Part shown: piece by piece, positions 39,001 through 54,700 of the stretch | How the letters are laid out: every line of letters begins with the position of its first letter | Position numbering within the stretch: the stretch's first letter is position 1 | Origin: Chionis minor | Taxonomy: Eukaryota; Chordata; Aves; Charadriiformes; Chionididae | DNA length: 64,000 bases | Assembly: GCA_013398295.1 (NCBI GenBank) | Contig: VZSF01008499.1 | Coordinates: 273,323-337,322, forward strand | Direction of reading: 5' to 3' | Program-made: the position numbers and the translations under genes | The notes under the pieces: model-generated | Told to the model about the DNA's origin: nothing | What the model saw: only the letters and a program-made list of their open reading frames with translations | Database searches by the model: none

Positions 39001-42000
39001 ATAGTACTCTCTATTGCATGCAAAACCGGCTCATCATGTGGACTTCATCTCTGTATGAAGCTGTAGCAGCTGTCTCACATTAACATGCTTAAACACATAA
39101 ATACAGTTACAATATAGATGTAAAGTTACAAATGTTGAATTAATTTTAAACTAGTATATAGTTGATATAAGCCCTTTTTTTCAGTGAGCATCAGAATCCC
39201 ATAAATCTCAGCTACTGTTGAGGTCTCGGTCCTTATTTTCTTTGGCTGGGTAATATCTAAACAGATCTATTTTCCCTCTTTTTCAGGCTTTAATCACTCA
39301 ATAAAGTAACTATTATTATTTTGTCTATTGGGTTAACCTGTCCACAATTACATACTACTTTTATCAAATTCGAAAGGTCACAGAGCAGTCATTTTGTGTG
39401 CGACTAGATAATGTCATGTGAACAACTGCATTTGGACCTTTTAATGTAAACAAGTGTAATGAGACTTTATGAATTTTGTGGGAAACTTTCAGATATTTCC
39501 TTAACTTACATTTGGTTCCCATAAAAGCCCCAAATGAACAGCACTGGCAAAATGAAAACCCTTCTCTCCTCTGACAGGAGAAGTTCCTGTTGATGTGTAT
39601 CAGCACCAACCACAAAGGAACACACTTTTAGTACAGAGGTTTCGCTGTCTGTATGCTTTTGGACTTTTTTTGCTTGGCTGCCAAAAGAAATGGCACAGTG
39701 GTTTCTGTGACAAAGACAAATGAAGCAGCAATAACCAGCCTGAGACATTCAGTCCCATTCCTGCAGGCTAAGAAGGAGTAAAGAGTAAGGATATTTATTA
39801 GTAACATGCTACAAAGCTGTTGCTAACAATCTGAGTTTGTAGGACAAGGATAAATTTAAATTCTTCCTTGTTTTTCAGTTATGTCATATTCCCTTTCAAA
39901 ACTCTTTTGAGAAGGGTCTCCTTTGAAGCACACTGAATTTGGCTCTCCATTGATTCAAGTCCTCTATTTACTTACCATCTGTAATATAACCTCCCCATTC
40001 CTGAGGAAGGCAAATAAGAGACTTGACAAGAATTGCCTCCAAGTCTATGCAGGAACTGCCAAGAAGTGGGATTCCTCCCAGCTGGGGATGTTACTGCCAT
40101 AAACACCTCACAGGGGTTACGGGGCTTGCGCTGAGCTGGTTTCAGAGCTCTTTTCAGAAAAATCGTAAAACATCCCTGCTCTTCCTCTCCACAAAGCCAC
40201 CAGGGAAAAATTAAATATAATGGCTTATATACTGCTAACATCCCTCTCTGCTATCAAATATAAGAGCACTATTTCCTGGGTATCCAAGATGTGATTAAGA
40301 CTCACACATGGATACTAGACAGCTGGCTGAACGCTAGCAATCCTAAGGTGGTGCTGGTGAAAAAGAGTTGTTAAAAAGCTCTGCCACGTTTCAGGTATCA
40401 CCCATATCAAATGTAATCTCCCTACAGAACATTAGGCTACCTGGTTTGGCATTCATCTGAATTTATCATTCTTCCCAAATGCTTAGAAGGCCAGAGCAGC
40501 TCAGAGGATCCCATTCCTGCCACAGTTGGACTTAATTGCAATGATCACAAGTTTTTTCACCTTTAGGCATCACAACTTCACACTGCAATGAAGCAGATAA
40601 CTGAACGCTCCAGGGCTTCGAATCCTGGAAAGGCTCCAACCAGGTTGAAAGGCAGCAAGGCAGTTGCTCAGCAGCCACAGTTCCTCATCACATCTCCTCT
40701 CAGTTTCGTCCCCCTTTGACTAACGCTCCATTAAGTAACAGCTCAAATTCAAGGCTCCCATCCTTATCTTTAGACCTCTTTGTTGGAAATGGCTTGTGTA
40801 TGGCAGAAACTGCTTTTCTAAAGGGACAGAACTGTCAATTTCAAGTTACAGGTTCAAACACATTTTTCTGTGATGGACACAAAAAATTTTGAGATCATTT
40901 ACAAAAGGGATGAGAACAACAAACCTTAGCTTTATCAAACAGAAGGCAAAAGCCATTTCATTAAACTACTCTTCTGACAGTAACAGCTAAAATAAAATAC
41001 TCCCCCTGCCCAAGTAAGCAGTATTTGGTCAACACCATCAAAAGAAAGGAGAAAAACGTATCTGTGTTCCCTTTGCCAAACAAGCACCACGGCCAAAGGC
41101 ACTACTGGTTTTTGAAAGATACAGCTGTTTAAGTCCTTCCCTTGAACAAAATGTAAGTCCTTCCCAATGATTACAAAACTTCCTTTCTTCTCAACAAAGC
41201 AATGAACCCCAAAGTAGCCATGCAGTGGGAAGAATCTACAGCTGTGGTTCAAGTCAGGTCCCACATTGCAAAGATGGAGGCCCCCAGAAGCAGTGGCGGA
41301 TTCTGGAGTGTCTGGGGGACACTCAGAGATAACAAGGGTACATAAACAGAGAGAGGGAAAGGAAAGAACAGAATCACTGAAGGAAAATTACAGCCAAAGA
41401 AAGAATTACTGTTATTTGGGGCGTAAGGAAAAGGTGTTGCTGACACCTGTTATAGGAAGAAGAAGATCTGATGCAACGTTGAGGAGGAAGAGCAGAATTC
41501 TCACGTTTTCAACACTATCCTAGTTTGCCTACCTATGAAGTACATGTGTTCTTACTGAGAGACATAAAAAACCCCTTCATCTTCAACCACATTGAACATA
41601 GTTGATGAGGAGATCTTAAAACTTACTAAGATATTACTTTGCTACACCGAAGGTCAGAAGTGCATCTTTTCAATATGGCTATTTCAACAAGCAAAGCATT
41701 TATATAACTAATAAATGAAAACATCACAAGGATGTATTATGAAAACAGTATTTCTACAGTAATGGTATTCTACAGAAAGAAGACAGAGATTTTTTTTTTT
41801 TATGCTAACAAGACCGCAGTACAGACAAGTTTTATAAATTAGACTTAATGTGCTGCTTCTCCAGTCATTAATGTTACACAGTAGTGCTTCATCTTACACT
41901 TTAATAACTTCTTTGTGTATGTCATCTGGCAGTGCCAAGCTTCCAGTCAAAGCGTCTGAATAAGGAGGTGGCACCAGAGCTCTGTCATCCTCCATACAGA

Positions 42001-45000
42001 CTTTCTACTCCCTAAAAGAAGCAGGTCAGCTCCACAGGCTGCTTTCTGTCCCAGAAGATAATGCATGCACGATTCCTTCCTTACTGTAACTGCATCTGCC
42101 ATGCTTCTAGTGCCAGCATGGGAAAAAAACCCAAACCGCTCTTTGTGGCTTATTTCAAGTTCTGCCCTGTGGAGTTTTCTTCCCCCCAAGAAATCTACAT
42201 TTACTCTTGTCATGTAGCTTCAAGAACAAAGTGGCTTGTGAAAACAAGCCTACTCACACCTACTCATCCACACATCTACCCAGCCACTACAGTCAGAGCT
42301 GAGCATAAGCAGCTGTAGAAACAGTCATCACCCAGACACAGAGAATAATATCCAGGCAAGTGGAAGGAATGAGAGTGTTTTCAAGCAGTCAGGTTTCTTG
42401 CTGCCTAAGGACAATGAACACAAGCCTTGTGGAAGCATGTGAGCCTTCTCAAGAGAAACTAAAAGCAGCTGTTAAATTTCTCATTCTCCTTTGAGCCCCG
42501 ATTTCACAGTCGAGAGTCAGTATCCTGTTTTACAAAGAAAAGTGGGTGGTTGGTTTCTTTTTCACAATAGGACCTGACCTGATGGTTCTGGAGCTCCTCA
42601 GATGAAGGCAGTTGGACATACTACAGCTGCTCAGCTCCGGAAGAAAGCAAATTTCCTTCAGTAATAAAATACTGCCCATGGCCATTCTGAAGGTATAAAA
42701 TGTGTGGCTTTAAATTTGTTTTAGGACAGTTGTTGACGAACTGTTTCTGTGAGATATGTAGGCAATCTGCACAGCTGGGGTGGAATTTTTCTGCAATAAA
42801 GACACCTGGAAATTTGACAGTTACTGTCAACTAAAATAATCTCAAAGTTTTTCAATTCCTGCTGAAATACTGCTATCAAAGAATTCAAGCTTTGATTCTT
42901 ATGTTAAACATCCTTGGACTGAGATAGTGAAATCAAGCTGCTTTTCACATACAGATGCATCTAAAGACAGGCATCAATGAATCAGAAAGTTTGTTCAAGG
43001 TAACTCTCTTCACATTATCACAGAAATGTAAAGAAAAATTCACAATAGCAACAATTATAAAGTAGAAAACCTTAGAAAGGTTACTCACAACTATAAGGAA
43101 TTTATACTGTAATAGTAATGAAAATAGTAATGTCAAGTTCCAGAAACAGAAAGAAATCTAAATGGCAGAGCCAAGAATGTTGAATTTTGCTGTTCTTCAT
43201 GGCTGGCGCCACTGTAGTCAATGAAATAGCTTAAATTGCTAAACAAGTACACTATCCAAAGCTAGATCTAAAGAAAGGGGAATATTATTATTATAACAGA
43301 CATCAGAGACCTGAGAGGGATAAAATTAAAACTGGTCTTCATCTTTATAGGCTAGATGACTATATAATTACAGGTACTTCAATGTCACAATAAAGCCCTA
43401 GGTACCAGCTATTTTCAAAGGCTTAAGACAGAACTAGACCGGAAGAGAGATTTTTCTTTTACTCTAAAACTTTGGACAGTTTTACAAGGCAACAAACAAG
43501 GGCAATCAACAGCTTTGACAGAAGACACTTGCTCTCTTTTCAAGTCAGACAGTACTAAGCGGGAAAACGCAGAAAAACAGCAAGAAGAGGGGCAAATGGC
43601 TGAGAAACCATCCCCAAGTACTTCTTTTCATCTCATTTTTACCAATCAAAGCTTTCAATTTAAATGGACAAGGAATTCAGAAATAGGACTACATACTGAA
43701 CTCTGCAATTACTGAACTAGAAGTAAAGAATTATCATGGCCAGGAATACAGGAGAAAAATGTACCTTTCAGTATAAAAATATAACAACATTGACAGTACC
43801 AGAGAAATAGTTGTTTAACAGACTACGCTTTGATGTTTGGAAAAGTCTGCCGATACCTGTCAGCAAATCTCTGCAGGAACAAAACAGACTGACCTCTATC
43901 TTGGGTAAGACCGTTTCAGACCTACCAACCACACTGCAGGAAGACAAGAAAAAACAAAACAGGGTCTTTGATTGACGTAATTAGAAAAAGAGAAACCCTG
44001 CCACACACCAAAAATGCATCATGACAGGACTAAATGTTACGTATTTGTCACGTTGATGTTAGTAAGTGTTCTTGACTGTTAAAGCACGAAAATGCAAATG
44101 TTGCTGACAAACATAAAAGCTTCTTCAATAATCTACTGCCATCTGTATTATTAAAAGCACGTTTTTCATATGAGCAAGTTTTTCAGCAGCACACAAAACA
44201 AGTCACCATCCTGGCTCACACTATGAAACATTCTAACATAATTCTAATGAGCTGATGGATATTATGATGCAAAAGTTTAACACGAACAATTAGAAAGAAA
44301 GCCCACGTAACTAACGTTTCTTTATATACTTGGAAATATTATCCTATGAAAATCAGTCTTCACAGTTCATATATCTGTCAGTTTATTATGCTGTCGCTTA
44401 CAACACAAAGAGTTTCATGGGATGCTGCACAGCGCAGCAATACGTGCATTTTGTATGAGTGACTTTGGGAGGAAAGGATCTGTCCAGACAGAATGCACAA
44501 GACAGATGTAATAAACTGAAACAGCTTCAGCTGCAAATCAAATAAGAAAAATAAACTAGTCACATGGTCAAAGGGTAGAAATACTACGCACCTTGATAAA
44601 ATATTAAACATACAGAAGAAGAAACAAAATTCGTTTTCGTAGTTTGCCTAGAGGACTAGGAGCAAAGAACTCCCCTTCCCATTCCAATGTAAGCACTCTC
44701 AGTCATCCCGCTCGCTGCTCAATACCACCGGCTTACCTGAAAGTGTGGCTGCAGATGAGCCTTGGTAACCTGGGCACGTTCCACGTTCTGTGCTGCTGGG
44801 TTTAGAGGTGAAAAGCTTTACACTAAGCTAGATATGGGTCAGAGCTGAACCCTGACATAGGTAAGAGTGGGAAAGGTAACTAAAAATTATTTTTAATTCC
44901 CTTTACTACAAACATCGGTGCCATAGAGAAAAATCAGTGTATTTTTTGCACAATTCCTATTGAAAACATGGACGTCTAAAGTTCACCACAAGATCTGTTT

Positions 45001-46481
45001 CAAGTATCTGCTGAAATTCTAGAAGTTTTCTCGGTACTGCCTCTATTAAGATGTAAAAAACTCCTAACTTTTTCTGCGCAGGCTCACTACAACCTGACAT
45101 TTATTTGTAAAGGAGACTTTCCACTCAAATAATAAAACTTGTGAATAGCAGAATACTTGACAACTTCCATGTCCTAGCCAACTCATTGTAACACGCTGTT
45201 CTAAAGGTGTTTCTAGCCTAACCTGGGGACTTTAAATTGGGCATGCACTTACCATATCTCAGTGTCTTAATACCTTTCAGATACTACCAAAACAGCTAAA
45301 GGCAGACAAGAAGATTACTAAGACATCTACTGCTACCTTCTTAAACCCCATCCATTTCCAATCCCAGGGAACAACAGCATGAACTCTAGTTAAGCAGAGT
45401 TCACTGATACACTGTCCTTGTCAAAGGAGAATACACTCTGTAGGACTGAAATTACTAAAGGCTTTTCCCACATACAACTACCAGTATTCAAAGCTTTATG
45501 ACAACAGACATTCAAGACACTATCTAAATTTACTGAGGTTTTAATTACAATACACAGGTTTAAGTTTCAAGTAGTCCATTTTCCCTGCTCAGAACACATA
45601 CTAACCAAAGAAAGACTAACAGAGAGGTCAGCAATATAATACTCCACTAAGTGGCAAGCAAAGGCAAGGGGCGCATAAAACGCTGAACAGGTGAAATTTC
45701 TAGGGAATGGGAATGAATACATTAATCTGTCCTGTACAAATTAAATCTATTAGGCAATTAACTTCCTAAAGTGTTACATCCCACTACAGTGAACACAGCT
45801 GAGGCTACACCCTTTCAGATTGGTAACACCTGGACCATTAGGCTGCTAAGTAAGCCGTTACCGTTCCCAGGAAGTGCTCCTGCAGAAGCGATCCTGAAGA
45901 CTTTCACATTTTTATGCCGTTTCTACAACTTCACTGCCAGTCCCTCCCAAGTCAAACACCGATATGCAGTGTCATCTGCTTTATACTGAGCTAATTAATT
46001 CAAGATAATTAAATCAGGCTTTCAGTATTAAAGAGGCCTCTGGGGAAAATAAATCAACAGCAGTGATGGGGGGAGTACAAAGAAAACTGGAATTTCACAG
46101 TAACCTCTTCTTTATGAAAGAGAACCTTGCTTTACTGTCAGGGACTTTTCCTTCTCTTTCAGCTTTCATTTCTTAGGTCTTATTCCCACAAGATGAATTC
46201 TATGTTCTGGTTTTCTTATCATCAGTTCCCTGGGAAAGACTGTGGCATGCTACAGTGTCTCACCAGAATATTATCACAATGATTAAGAACACCTTCAACA
46301 CTTTTCTAAGCACAAGTCTACAGCTGTGATTGTGGAAAATAACAGTCTGAATTGTGTCTGGTTTTAATGACCAGGAAAAGGCTTCACTTACAGATATCAC
46401 ACAATCCCTTCCAGAAAATGGGAGCTTGATTTCTGCATCAGTCCCTATATGAGAGAATTAATAACTGAGCTCTCAGGAGGG

Positions 46482-46506
46482 AAAAAAAAAAAAAAGAGAG
46501 AGAGAA
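46482..46506 (+). repeat. Poly(A) run followed by (GA)n
   Basis: Fourteen A at 46482-46495 are followed by GA units to about 46506. It is simple-sequence DNA in the intron, and no retroposon body could be recognised on its left side. Confidence 0.85.
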
Positions 46507-49435
46507 CATTTACTTTCTTTGCTTTCCTTGAAGGATAAGAAAAATTTCCTTTATTTCCAAAAAATGTCAATGTTTCATTCAGCCTGCAACACCTTGTTAA
46601 TTTCATATTTAATTTGAAATAGAAAAAAGCACTAAAATAGAATTCAGGTTCATTTCTAACTGAAAGCCTGTATTAATTTTTCAGCTCAGACAAGGCAGGA
46701 TAAGATCTGAAGCACTGAACCAGAATAAATGTGATAAAAGAGCTAACAGTAGCCACGGCTCTGGGGATGTGAACCAGAGAAGATATCAATAACATCCTAA
46801 TCCTGCTACTACTTATTCTAGTCTAAATGTCAAAAACATATTCATGATCCAAAAAACTCACCTAGAAGAACTTCTGACTGATGGTGCTTAAAATTGATAA
46901 ATTAGCCCAAAATAAATAGATGGAAAGAAAAAATTAAAGATGGCTCTACCACATTAATGTTTGTATTTTAAGTTTTTGAATTATTTATCACATGAAGATT
47001 ATCCATATTATTGATGCCGCAGCTAGAAGACGTTAATATGCCTACAGCCTACTAACTCTCTGGAGAAATAAAATCCTCCTGGAATTGTCACAAATACACG
47101 ATATTCCCAATATCTAAATGTGTGTAGTACATTACAGTTTGTAAGGTCTACAATGACAGCACATATGAGAAGGATGTGTACTATTCCAGCAAGCTGAATA
47201 ATTCTAGAGGAGTTATATGAAAAAAAGTGTTCTCGAAGTTCGCATTTTAAACAAGTGTATCCAAATAATTAAAGCTCAACTTATGCTTCTGTATCTGATT
47301 GAATCCCACTTTCATTACCTTTTAAAGAAGAAGTAGCCCTACCACTTTATTTTTGCAAAAGAATATGACAAGAATCTTGAACAGACAGATTACTGTATAC
47401 TTGGTAAAAAAACATGCAGATATATAAAGAGAAGAAGGTGTTCTCGAGGTATATGGTATTAAATGGGGCTATCACCTTAACATCTAGCTCTGGAAATGGA
47501 CTTTTTTACAGCAAGAAACAAAAATAAGACAGCCTGGCTATCACTTTATTAGCACATCGCCTTCTATGGTTTGCAATAAAAATATTTACTACTTCAGAGG
47601 AAATCTCTTCCCTGAAATGTATTACTCTCCTTTTCCCCACCCACTCACTGCAGAATTTGTTTTTAGATCACAGTTTGTTACACAATGGAAATTTGTATCA
47701 AACAGAAGCCTCATATACCTACCCTCTTACATTATTGTATTTTAAAGGACCAGAACATATTGAGCACATGAAGTGCCAGTAACTGTGACGCTCTCCAAAA
47801 GATGCTGCTGCCACTGAGGGTCAGTTCCAGTCTCACAGCTAGAAGAGCGTTTCTACAGATCAGCCTGGAGACCAGTATATTTAAGCTAATTGTATGCAGC
47901 TTCATGTCATTACAAAACCATTTGCACAAATCCTTAACTTCGTAACACAACTGCTCCTTCACTTTGACAAGTGTTAGACTACATAGAAAGAAAACTGGTA
48001 TATCCTTTTGCTCTGAAAAGTTGAATTGAATTTCTGGCAGTTTGTAGAAATGTTGACCACGTGAAACTCTCACAACAGCATTCATCCCCAAACTAAAATT
48101 CTTTCTTTTTCCTGTCATGTATTTTAAGCGCAGTAATCACATACATTTGCAACACAACTCACGCAAACCTAAATACTCTGCAGGACTCTTTTCAGAGACA
48201 ATTCGTCACGTTCCCTTTGGCTCCGGTCATCTTTCTCTTATGATCAGGTTATGATAATGACAAAATGCCTTTATTTCCTGGCTACTGCTGATGGCAGTTT
48301 AATATTCCAGTCTTATCTCTGTCTCTCTTAGTCTGCCTCCTTCTTATACCTTACGACTGTTTTTATCTTCTATCAGTACTTTAATTACTTGGGTCTTCTT
48401 TTCTCCCATTTGGTACATGTAACAGTAAAGTTATAAATACAAGTAGGCTGAATGATAGCCATCAGAGATCACATACTCATAATTAAGAACTTCACAGATG
48501 CAAGAGGAATAGGACTGAGATGTTTATTCTCTCCAGACACAGTTCCTATTTCTTGCTTTTTTGGGGGATGCCTCTTATTTAAGTCAATAAATATTAATTC
48601 TAAAAGGGATTACAGATATTCTAAATATTCAGAAGTCCTGAACTTTCTAGAGCATTTTTAAAAGTAGGACGAGGAATATGACAGATGACTGCCTGCTTCT
48701 TGAGGTTCTCTGAAGGCTTCATTAACAATTCCACACAAGAAAAGCAGCTCTAGTACTGCACAGTGAGAATATCCACACTTACTGTGACGTCCAGGAATCT
48801 TCCCTGTAAACAACTTATGAACTTTGTCTGGCATTTGGAAATTGTTTTATAAATATTGTTTTTTCATGGAGTAACTCTCATACACACCACTTCCAACCAT
48901 ACCACCCCAACCAGACAGAGTGACTGGCCATTAAGAATAACAATTGCTTCACTGGGTGAGGCTGATTAAAGTCAGGAATGAATTTTCTCCTACTTGTCCA
49001 CAAGGAGGAAGTGGAGAGGGTGAAGAATACTCAAGCAAGAAAAATTCACTAAGAGCGGATAACACACAAGCTTAAAAAGAGCTGAAAGAAGAGCCTACGT
49101 AGGGGGCAAGCTCTGTAATTTTCAGAGAGGAGAAAGAATATGCGGTCTTATTTAACTAGAGACATGTAAAATTCATGTGGGAACAAAATGTGAGAAAAGC
49201 TTTGTTATGAAGAAAAGTCGGAAGGTGCAGAAGCCAAGATGAGCTGGGCTGAATCCCAACAATCACTTGAAAGATTTATGGTATCTCCAGAAGGTGCTTA
49301 GAGACCCCACGAAGGTTCGGATTCCAGCGGCTTAAGGCATGAATGGCCTAATGAAATAAATCCCTAACACATCAGCCAGTGAAATGTCCCACCAGAGGAC
49401 GAACTCTACTAGCAACCCCAGTTAACCTGTATGTT

Positions 49436-49450
49436 AAAAAAAAAAAAAAA
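49436..49450 (+). repeat. Poly(A) run of 15
   Basis: Fifteen A at 49436-49450 are followed by GGCAAAAAAC. It could be the tail of an old retroposed copy in plus orientation, but the sequence to the left is not recognisable as a gene or SINE. Confidence 0.8.
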
Positions 49451-51663
49451 GGCAAAAAACAAATAGAATGACTTCACGTGCAAGTCTATGAGCCAAGAGA
49501 AACATAGATGGTTAGTCCTCAGAGCAAGAAGATGAGATTTTAACAGTTGTAAAGCACTGAGTTAATGCTTAGAGGATTTGTTATTTGGTGGATTTTTTCC
49601 CCAGTATCACATGGAATAAAGATGAGTATCTGCTGCAGGCCTTCTCAGCCCCAAGGTTAGATTTGAAGATATACAGAGAGAATTATAATGCTCCTGGACA
49701 ATGAATATCACCAGGAACCATTTCTTTATGAGGAATTTTATCTTCTCAGAGACTCATAAATCAATGAAAATAATAAAGCCATTGGATATGAATACTTAAG
49801 ACCATGTAATCGTAACTTAAATTTAAATTAAACAGAGGAGTAAACAAGTTAGTCTGTACCTCAAAGTTTTTGAGTGATAAAATACATAATGTTAAAAATT
49901 AACAGTTAATAAAGACAAATAAATAAAGTGGTTTGAATATGACAGAAGTCTGGGACTTCAGACAATCATGATAAAAATCTATAGGTATTCATGAACAGAA
50001 GAGAATAAGCAGAAATAGGTGTGCTAAAATGAGAAGATAGCATGCTGTTAAAATTGGCCATTGTGCTAGAGCTGGAGGAGTACCTTCCTCACTTTTGCCA
50101 TCAGCAACGATCATGGCCATTGTAACTAGAGTGAGAATACAGGAATGGAAGTTATGCATCTTAAAGTCTGGGAGGACCCAACCTAGAATTATTGAATAAC
50201 TGACAAAACTACAAGCTTGCAGCCATAGCCATTCTAGATCTTAACAAAGTCATCTCTCTTGAAAATATCAACTAGAGGGACTACATTTATAACAGGAGAA
50301 AAACTGAATGTAGGCACTACAATCCTATCAGCCTGACCTAAACAGATACAAATTGTAGAACAAGTTTCAAAGAATAAAGAGAAGATAGAAAAGAAGATAA
50401 AATAAAACATTTTGCCAAGTGCTTCCGTGTCCTTTCAATGACGGATTTTTCTAGACACACAAGTAAGTTGATCTGGATTTAGTAAAGCAACCAATGGAAA
50501 TCCTATTTCTTTACATTTTATTTAGTACAGACAATACAGCTATTAGTTAAAGAATCCTATGATAAGAAACTAGGTAAAGTAGAAATGAAAGCAAGATCTC
50601 TTGAAAAAGGGAAGTAACAAATGAGTTGGTCGTATTGATAACCAGTTTGTTAAGTCTATTCATTAACCAGAAAAAAAAACCCCCAGAACGTAAGCACTTC
50701 AATAATATTCATCAGTTCTTGAAACTAGAAAGTACTGCCAATATAGAAGATCAAGAGGATCTTTATACAGAAGAACTAGAAGACTGAAGTAATAAAAATA
50801 GAATGACAAAATACAAAATTACATACCAACAGACTAATATTTTTTGCTATAAGCTGGGGATTTATTCATTCGAAACTGAAGAGGAGAAAAAAAACCCATA
50901 AGGATGATGACAAGTAAAAGTGATCCAGCCTAAAAAAAATGAAAAATGCAACCTGATTTAGGTGAGATATTGCCAGTTAAGTATTAACATTCCTGTGCAA
51001 ATAACTTGTCAGTCCCCATTTGGAAAATACTGAGTACATATGATGGGGCACAGGGGTCCAGTGGTCTGGCTAGAGCCAGAGACTTGATGACAACACCTGC
51101 CTGCCCACACATTTCAGACAGTGCAGCAGTTCTGCTTCGCTTCCTAGAAATGTGGGGTGGGCAAGGGAAGATGTAGTCACTGGGAGCCCTTGGGGATGGT
51201 CGGTACTGAGACTGGCATCTGATAATCACCAGCAATGTTTCTAACTTTCATCCACGCTTTCTAGGAAAAATAACCACGATTTAGTGCATGCTCATAGGCC
51301 TAAAACGTGGTTTCCATTATGAGCAATTAGTAAGAATAATGCCATAGCATAAAATCAAAGTCTCAAAAGTACACTTTAAGTGGCCTCCAATAAGATACAA
51401 TAGACATTGAAAATCTCCCAGGAAACATAAATGCTTTTCAACATGGCGTTTCAACAAGAGTTTTAGAAACTGTGGGATAACTTGTGTCCCATAGCCGCAG
51501 GGTTCTGGAAATGTAACACATGTTCTGGTCTAACTCCCAAATTTTGGCTTGAGTCCTCCCTTCAGACAAACATTTCTGAAAATTAAAAGCAGTCAGGCTT
51601 TCAAAAAGTGTGTTTCAACTGTCAGGTCTTTTCCCCCTCCACAGATACAGGCACAAATGGAGA

Positions 51664-51700
51664 TTAAAATAAAAATAAAAAATTAAAAAAAAAAAAAAAA
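51664..51700 (+). repeat. A-rich tract ending in 16 A
   Basis: A-rich units AAAATAAAAATAAAAAATT lead into sixteen A at 51685-51700. It is intronic low-complexity sequence. A retroposon tail is possible, but no body is recognisable. Confidence 0.85.
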
Positions 51701-54700
51701 GTAATTATTGATTAGTTCCATGAAAATTTAAACGTTACTCCTTTAATTGCAAATTGCAAACCTAAGATGTTTGAGGTTTGTTTTTTTCAATGGACAGAGA
51801 ACACAAAAGCAGCCTGGTATCAGAGCAAAATCATTACAAGACTGTAGCACTGCCAAAATTATTGCTAAAGCCATCAACTTCAAAGACAGCTAAAAAAAAG
51901 AAAAGAAGAAACAAATTCCAGGATATGGAGTTTTACTTTAATAGTAACAAAAGGGAGCAAATAAACAAACAAACAAGAGAGGCCAAATATATGGGGGTTT
52001 GCCTTTCTTCTTTCTTTTCAAAACCAGAATGGAACGGTCTCTCTTAGATCCTTTTAAAAATTATACAGACGTAAATCTAAAGGAAAAAGAATTTTCTAAG
52101 TTGTGACTTTGTTTTCAAATTAAACTTAGGGGGAAAATAAATATTCTACTATTACTATTGATGGCAGCACATACTGTTTTAAAATATGTTACATTAAGAA
52201 GAAGTTCTGTGCTCTGGGAAAGCAGGTCACATTTGTGTTGGAGTTTATTTCATGCCCTTGCTCCTACGGTGTCGTGCGTACAGTGTTCTCTCTCCCCCTC
52301 AGAAACCCACAGACACACATTAAATTAGTTGAGATTTTCCAAATCCAGAGAACCTGAAAACCCCCCAAAGAACACGTCGTGGCTGATTTCATTGCGGCTT
52401 ATGATCCTAAGCTCCCTGTATGCTTATGTAACAAAAGCTTTTTTGAAAAGAGCCTCCCAGTTCCCCACTGCCTCACAACTTGTGCAGCCACCAATTGGTG
52501 GGATGTTGTTGTATAGCATTACCATATGGTAGCATTTTACACTGACTTTGCACAGGCTTATAGGTCTACACAAAGCAGAAGGCAAGGAGGAATTACCAGG
52601 TTCGGTCATTTTTAAAATCTGGCATTACTGAATCTTGTGCTCCAAGTTAAACAGCCGGTTTTCAATTTGAGCAATTTTTGGTCCATCCCATTTTTGCACC
52701 ACGAGCTGGAGACTGGATCCTGACGGGGCTCCAAGCACCGACTGACCCTTGGTACTAACGGTGCTAAAGAGCTGCCCCAGAGCCACCCTAGAGTAACTAC
52801 AATTGTAAGCGCAGCATACCCCAAGAAATCTAAGTGCTTTCAGTGATTTAATTTCTCAAAACACTGTAAAATCAAACTCTATTTGATGTCTTCATGAGCA
52901 AAAGTAACAGTACAGCACACAAAACACACAAAACAGGAACTAGCCTGTTGAAAACTGAGCATGTGCTGAGTTAGTACCTTCAGGCTGCTGCTCCCCTTCC
53001 CCCAAAGGTAACTGCAAATTTTAAGGTTTAAATTCTGTGTTGATGCGTTCTTGAGATTAACATATTTTCTAATAGAACACCAAAAAACGTATCTATACAG
53101 CACGCACTTATGGTACAACATACAGCGTAAGCATTAACAAAGAGATAATCCTCAAAGAGCTTATTCTTCTCCATTTGGGAGCATCTTAAGACAATTGAAA
53201 ATCTTTTCAGAAGAGAACGGCGGACATGCTTTACTGAGTCCAGGCCCATGTAAGTGCACATCAGTCCTACAGAAATGACATTAAGTATCATAGTGATAAA
53301 AGTACCAAACTGAAATGTATACATAGAATTAGCTAATTAATAAAAATTCTGGGAATTTCTTACAGAATCAAACTGGGTAAGTGTCCACAGCAATAGCCTA
53401 TCAAAAGATTAATAATGTATACCTAAGTGAAAATAATCAGGTGCCTATATATCTATGGAGAATGCTTAATACGTAACCCCATTTGTGTACAGAAGTAGAG
53501 ATAAAGATATCAGCGTATCTGTGACTGATAACAGTCTATGAGAAAAACATAGTTTCATGCAAATGATAGCTCTGTTATCAATGCAGTCACACCACAGGAG
53601 GACACTTGGGAGAAAAGGCCTCAGTAAATCATTACTCTGGTATGTCTGGACATGAGTTTAGAATCCAAAGCAACTCCAAAACATATTGGGAAAAACTGTA
53701 TGTGTAGTATAAAACTGTAGTTATTGGGGTTTTACACATTTGAAAACAAAAGGTCGCCTAGAAGGCAATGTACCAGAGGCTGCGTGCAGTCATCTCCAGC
53801 AGTTTCTCTGGCTGGCAAGATACATCCGGTTCCTTGGACACTGCATTAAACCATATGTGTTTGTTTATAACTGATAAAAAAAATGGGGCATACACAAGTT
53901 GTTTGTCTCGCATATGTTTAGTTAGACATCAGTTAAAAAACTGCCCTTCCTGTTACCCCTTTCCCAGCACCAGATGTAGGCACAAGCCAGTGGAAGTGGA
54001 GCAGACATAAGCATGACAACCTAATTCTCTGCATGCGGGAAGTACTGGGGACGGGGAGGGGGAAGTGGAGACAAAAACACTTTACACAGGTCAGTGCGGG
54101 ATACTGAGACATCTGTCAAGGCTGGAAGTTAGTACTTTTGCTTTTTTTACAGCACATATTGTTGGTACTGCAACAGTTTTACGCTTAAAGCAGCACAGCC
54201 TGTAAGCGCAAGTAAAAAGGCACAACAGTATTCTGATTTTTATTTTAAGTCATATCCAGCAGGAAATAGAGCTGGTAAAGTCTGGCATGAATGTAATGCT
54301 TGTTGTTGTTTAGTGCAAAGGAGAGGAAGAGACAGGACCTAGAGCTGCGTCTCTAATGCTGTACCTTCAGCTACAGAACAAAAACCCACTTCTGAACAAA
54401 GCCCTATTTCAAAGTAGATAGATCTGATCCATCTAGATTAACCCACTTATCAATGGGAAGCTTGTGGAAACAAAGAAATAGGCCCAAAAAAGGGTTGCAA
54501 CATAAGCACCGCCCCTTAAAACATGTTCTGCAAACTCTCACTGTCAGATGCTATCATGAAGAGTGAGGCTTTGGGTTGTACTGTCGCATTTACCCACGTA
54601 AAGAAAGCCTAGTTGAAACTTTCTTTACATTACTTGATTTAAATGGGACTCGGGGAGGAATAGGAATTGACTTTGTACACAGCAGTTTCATCAGTAATCC

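Noticed and set aside
49436..51700. Poly(A) tracts as evidence of processed pseudogenes
   Set aside because: No gene-derived sequence precedes either A run and no target-site duplication was recognisable.
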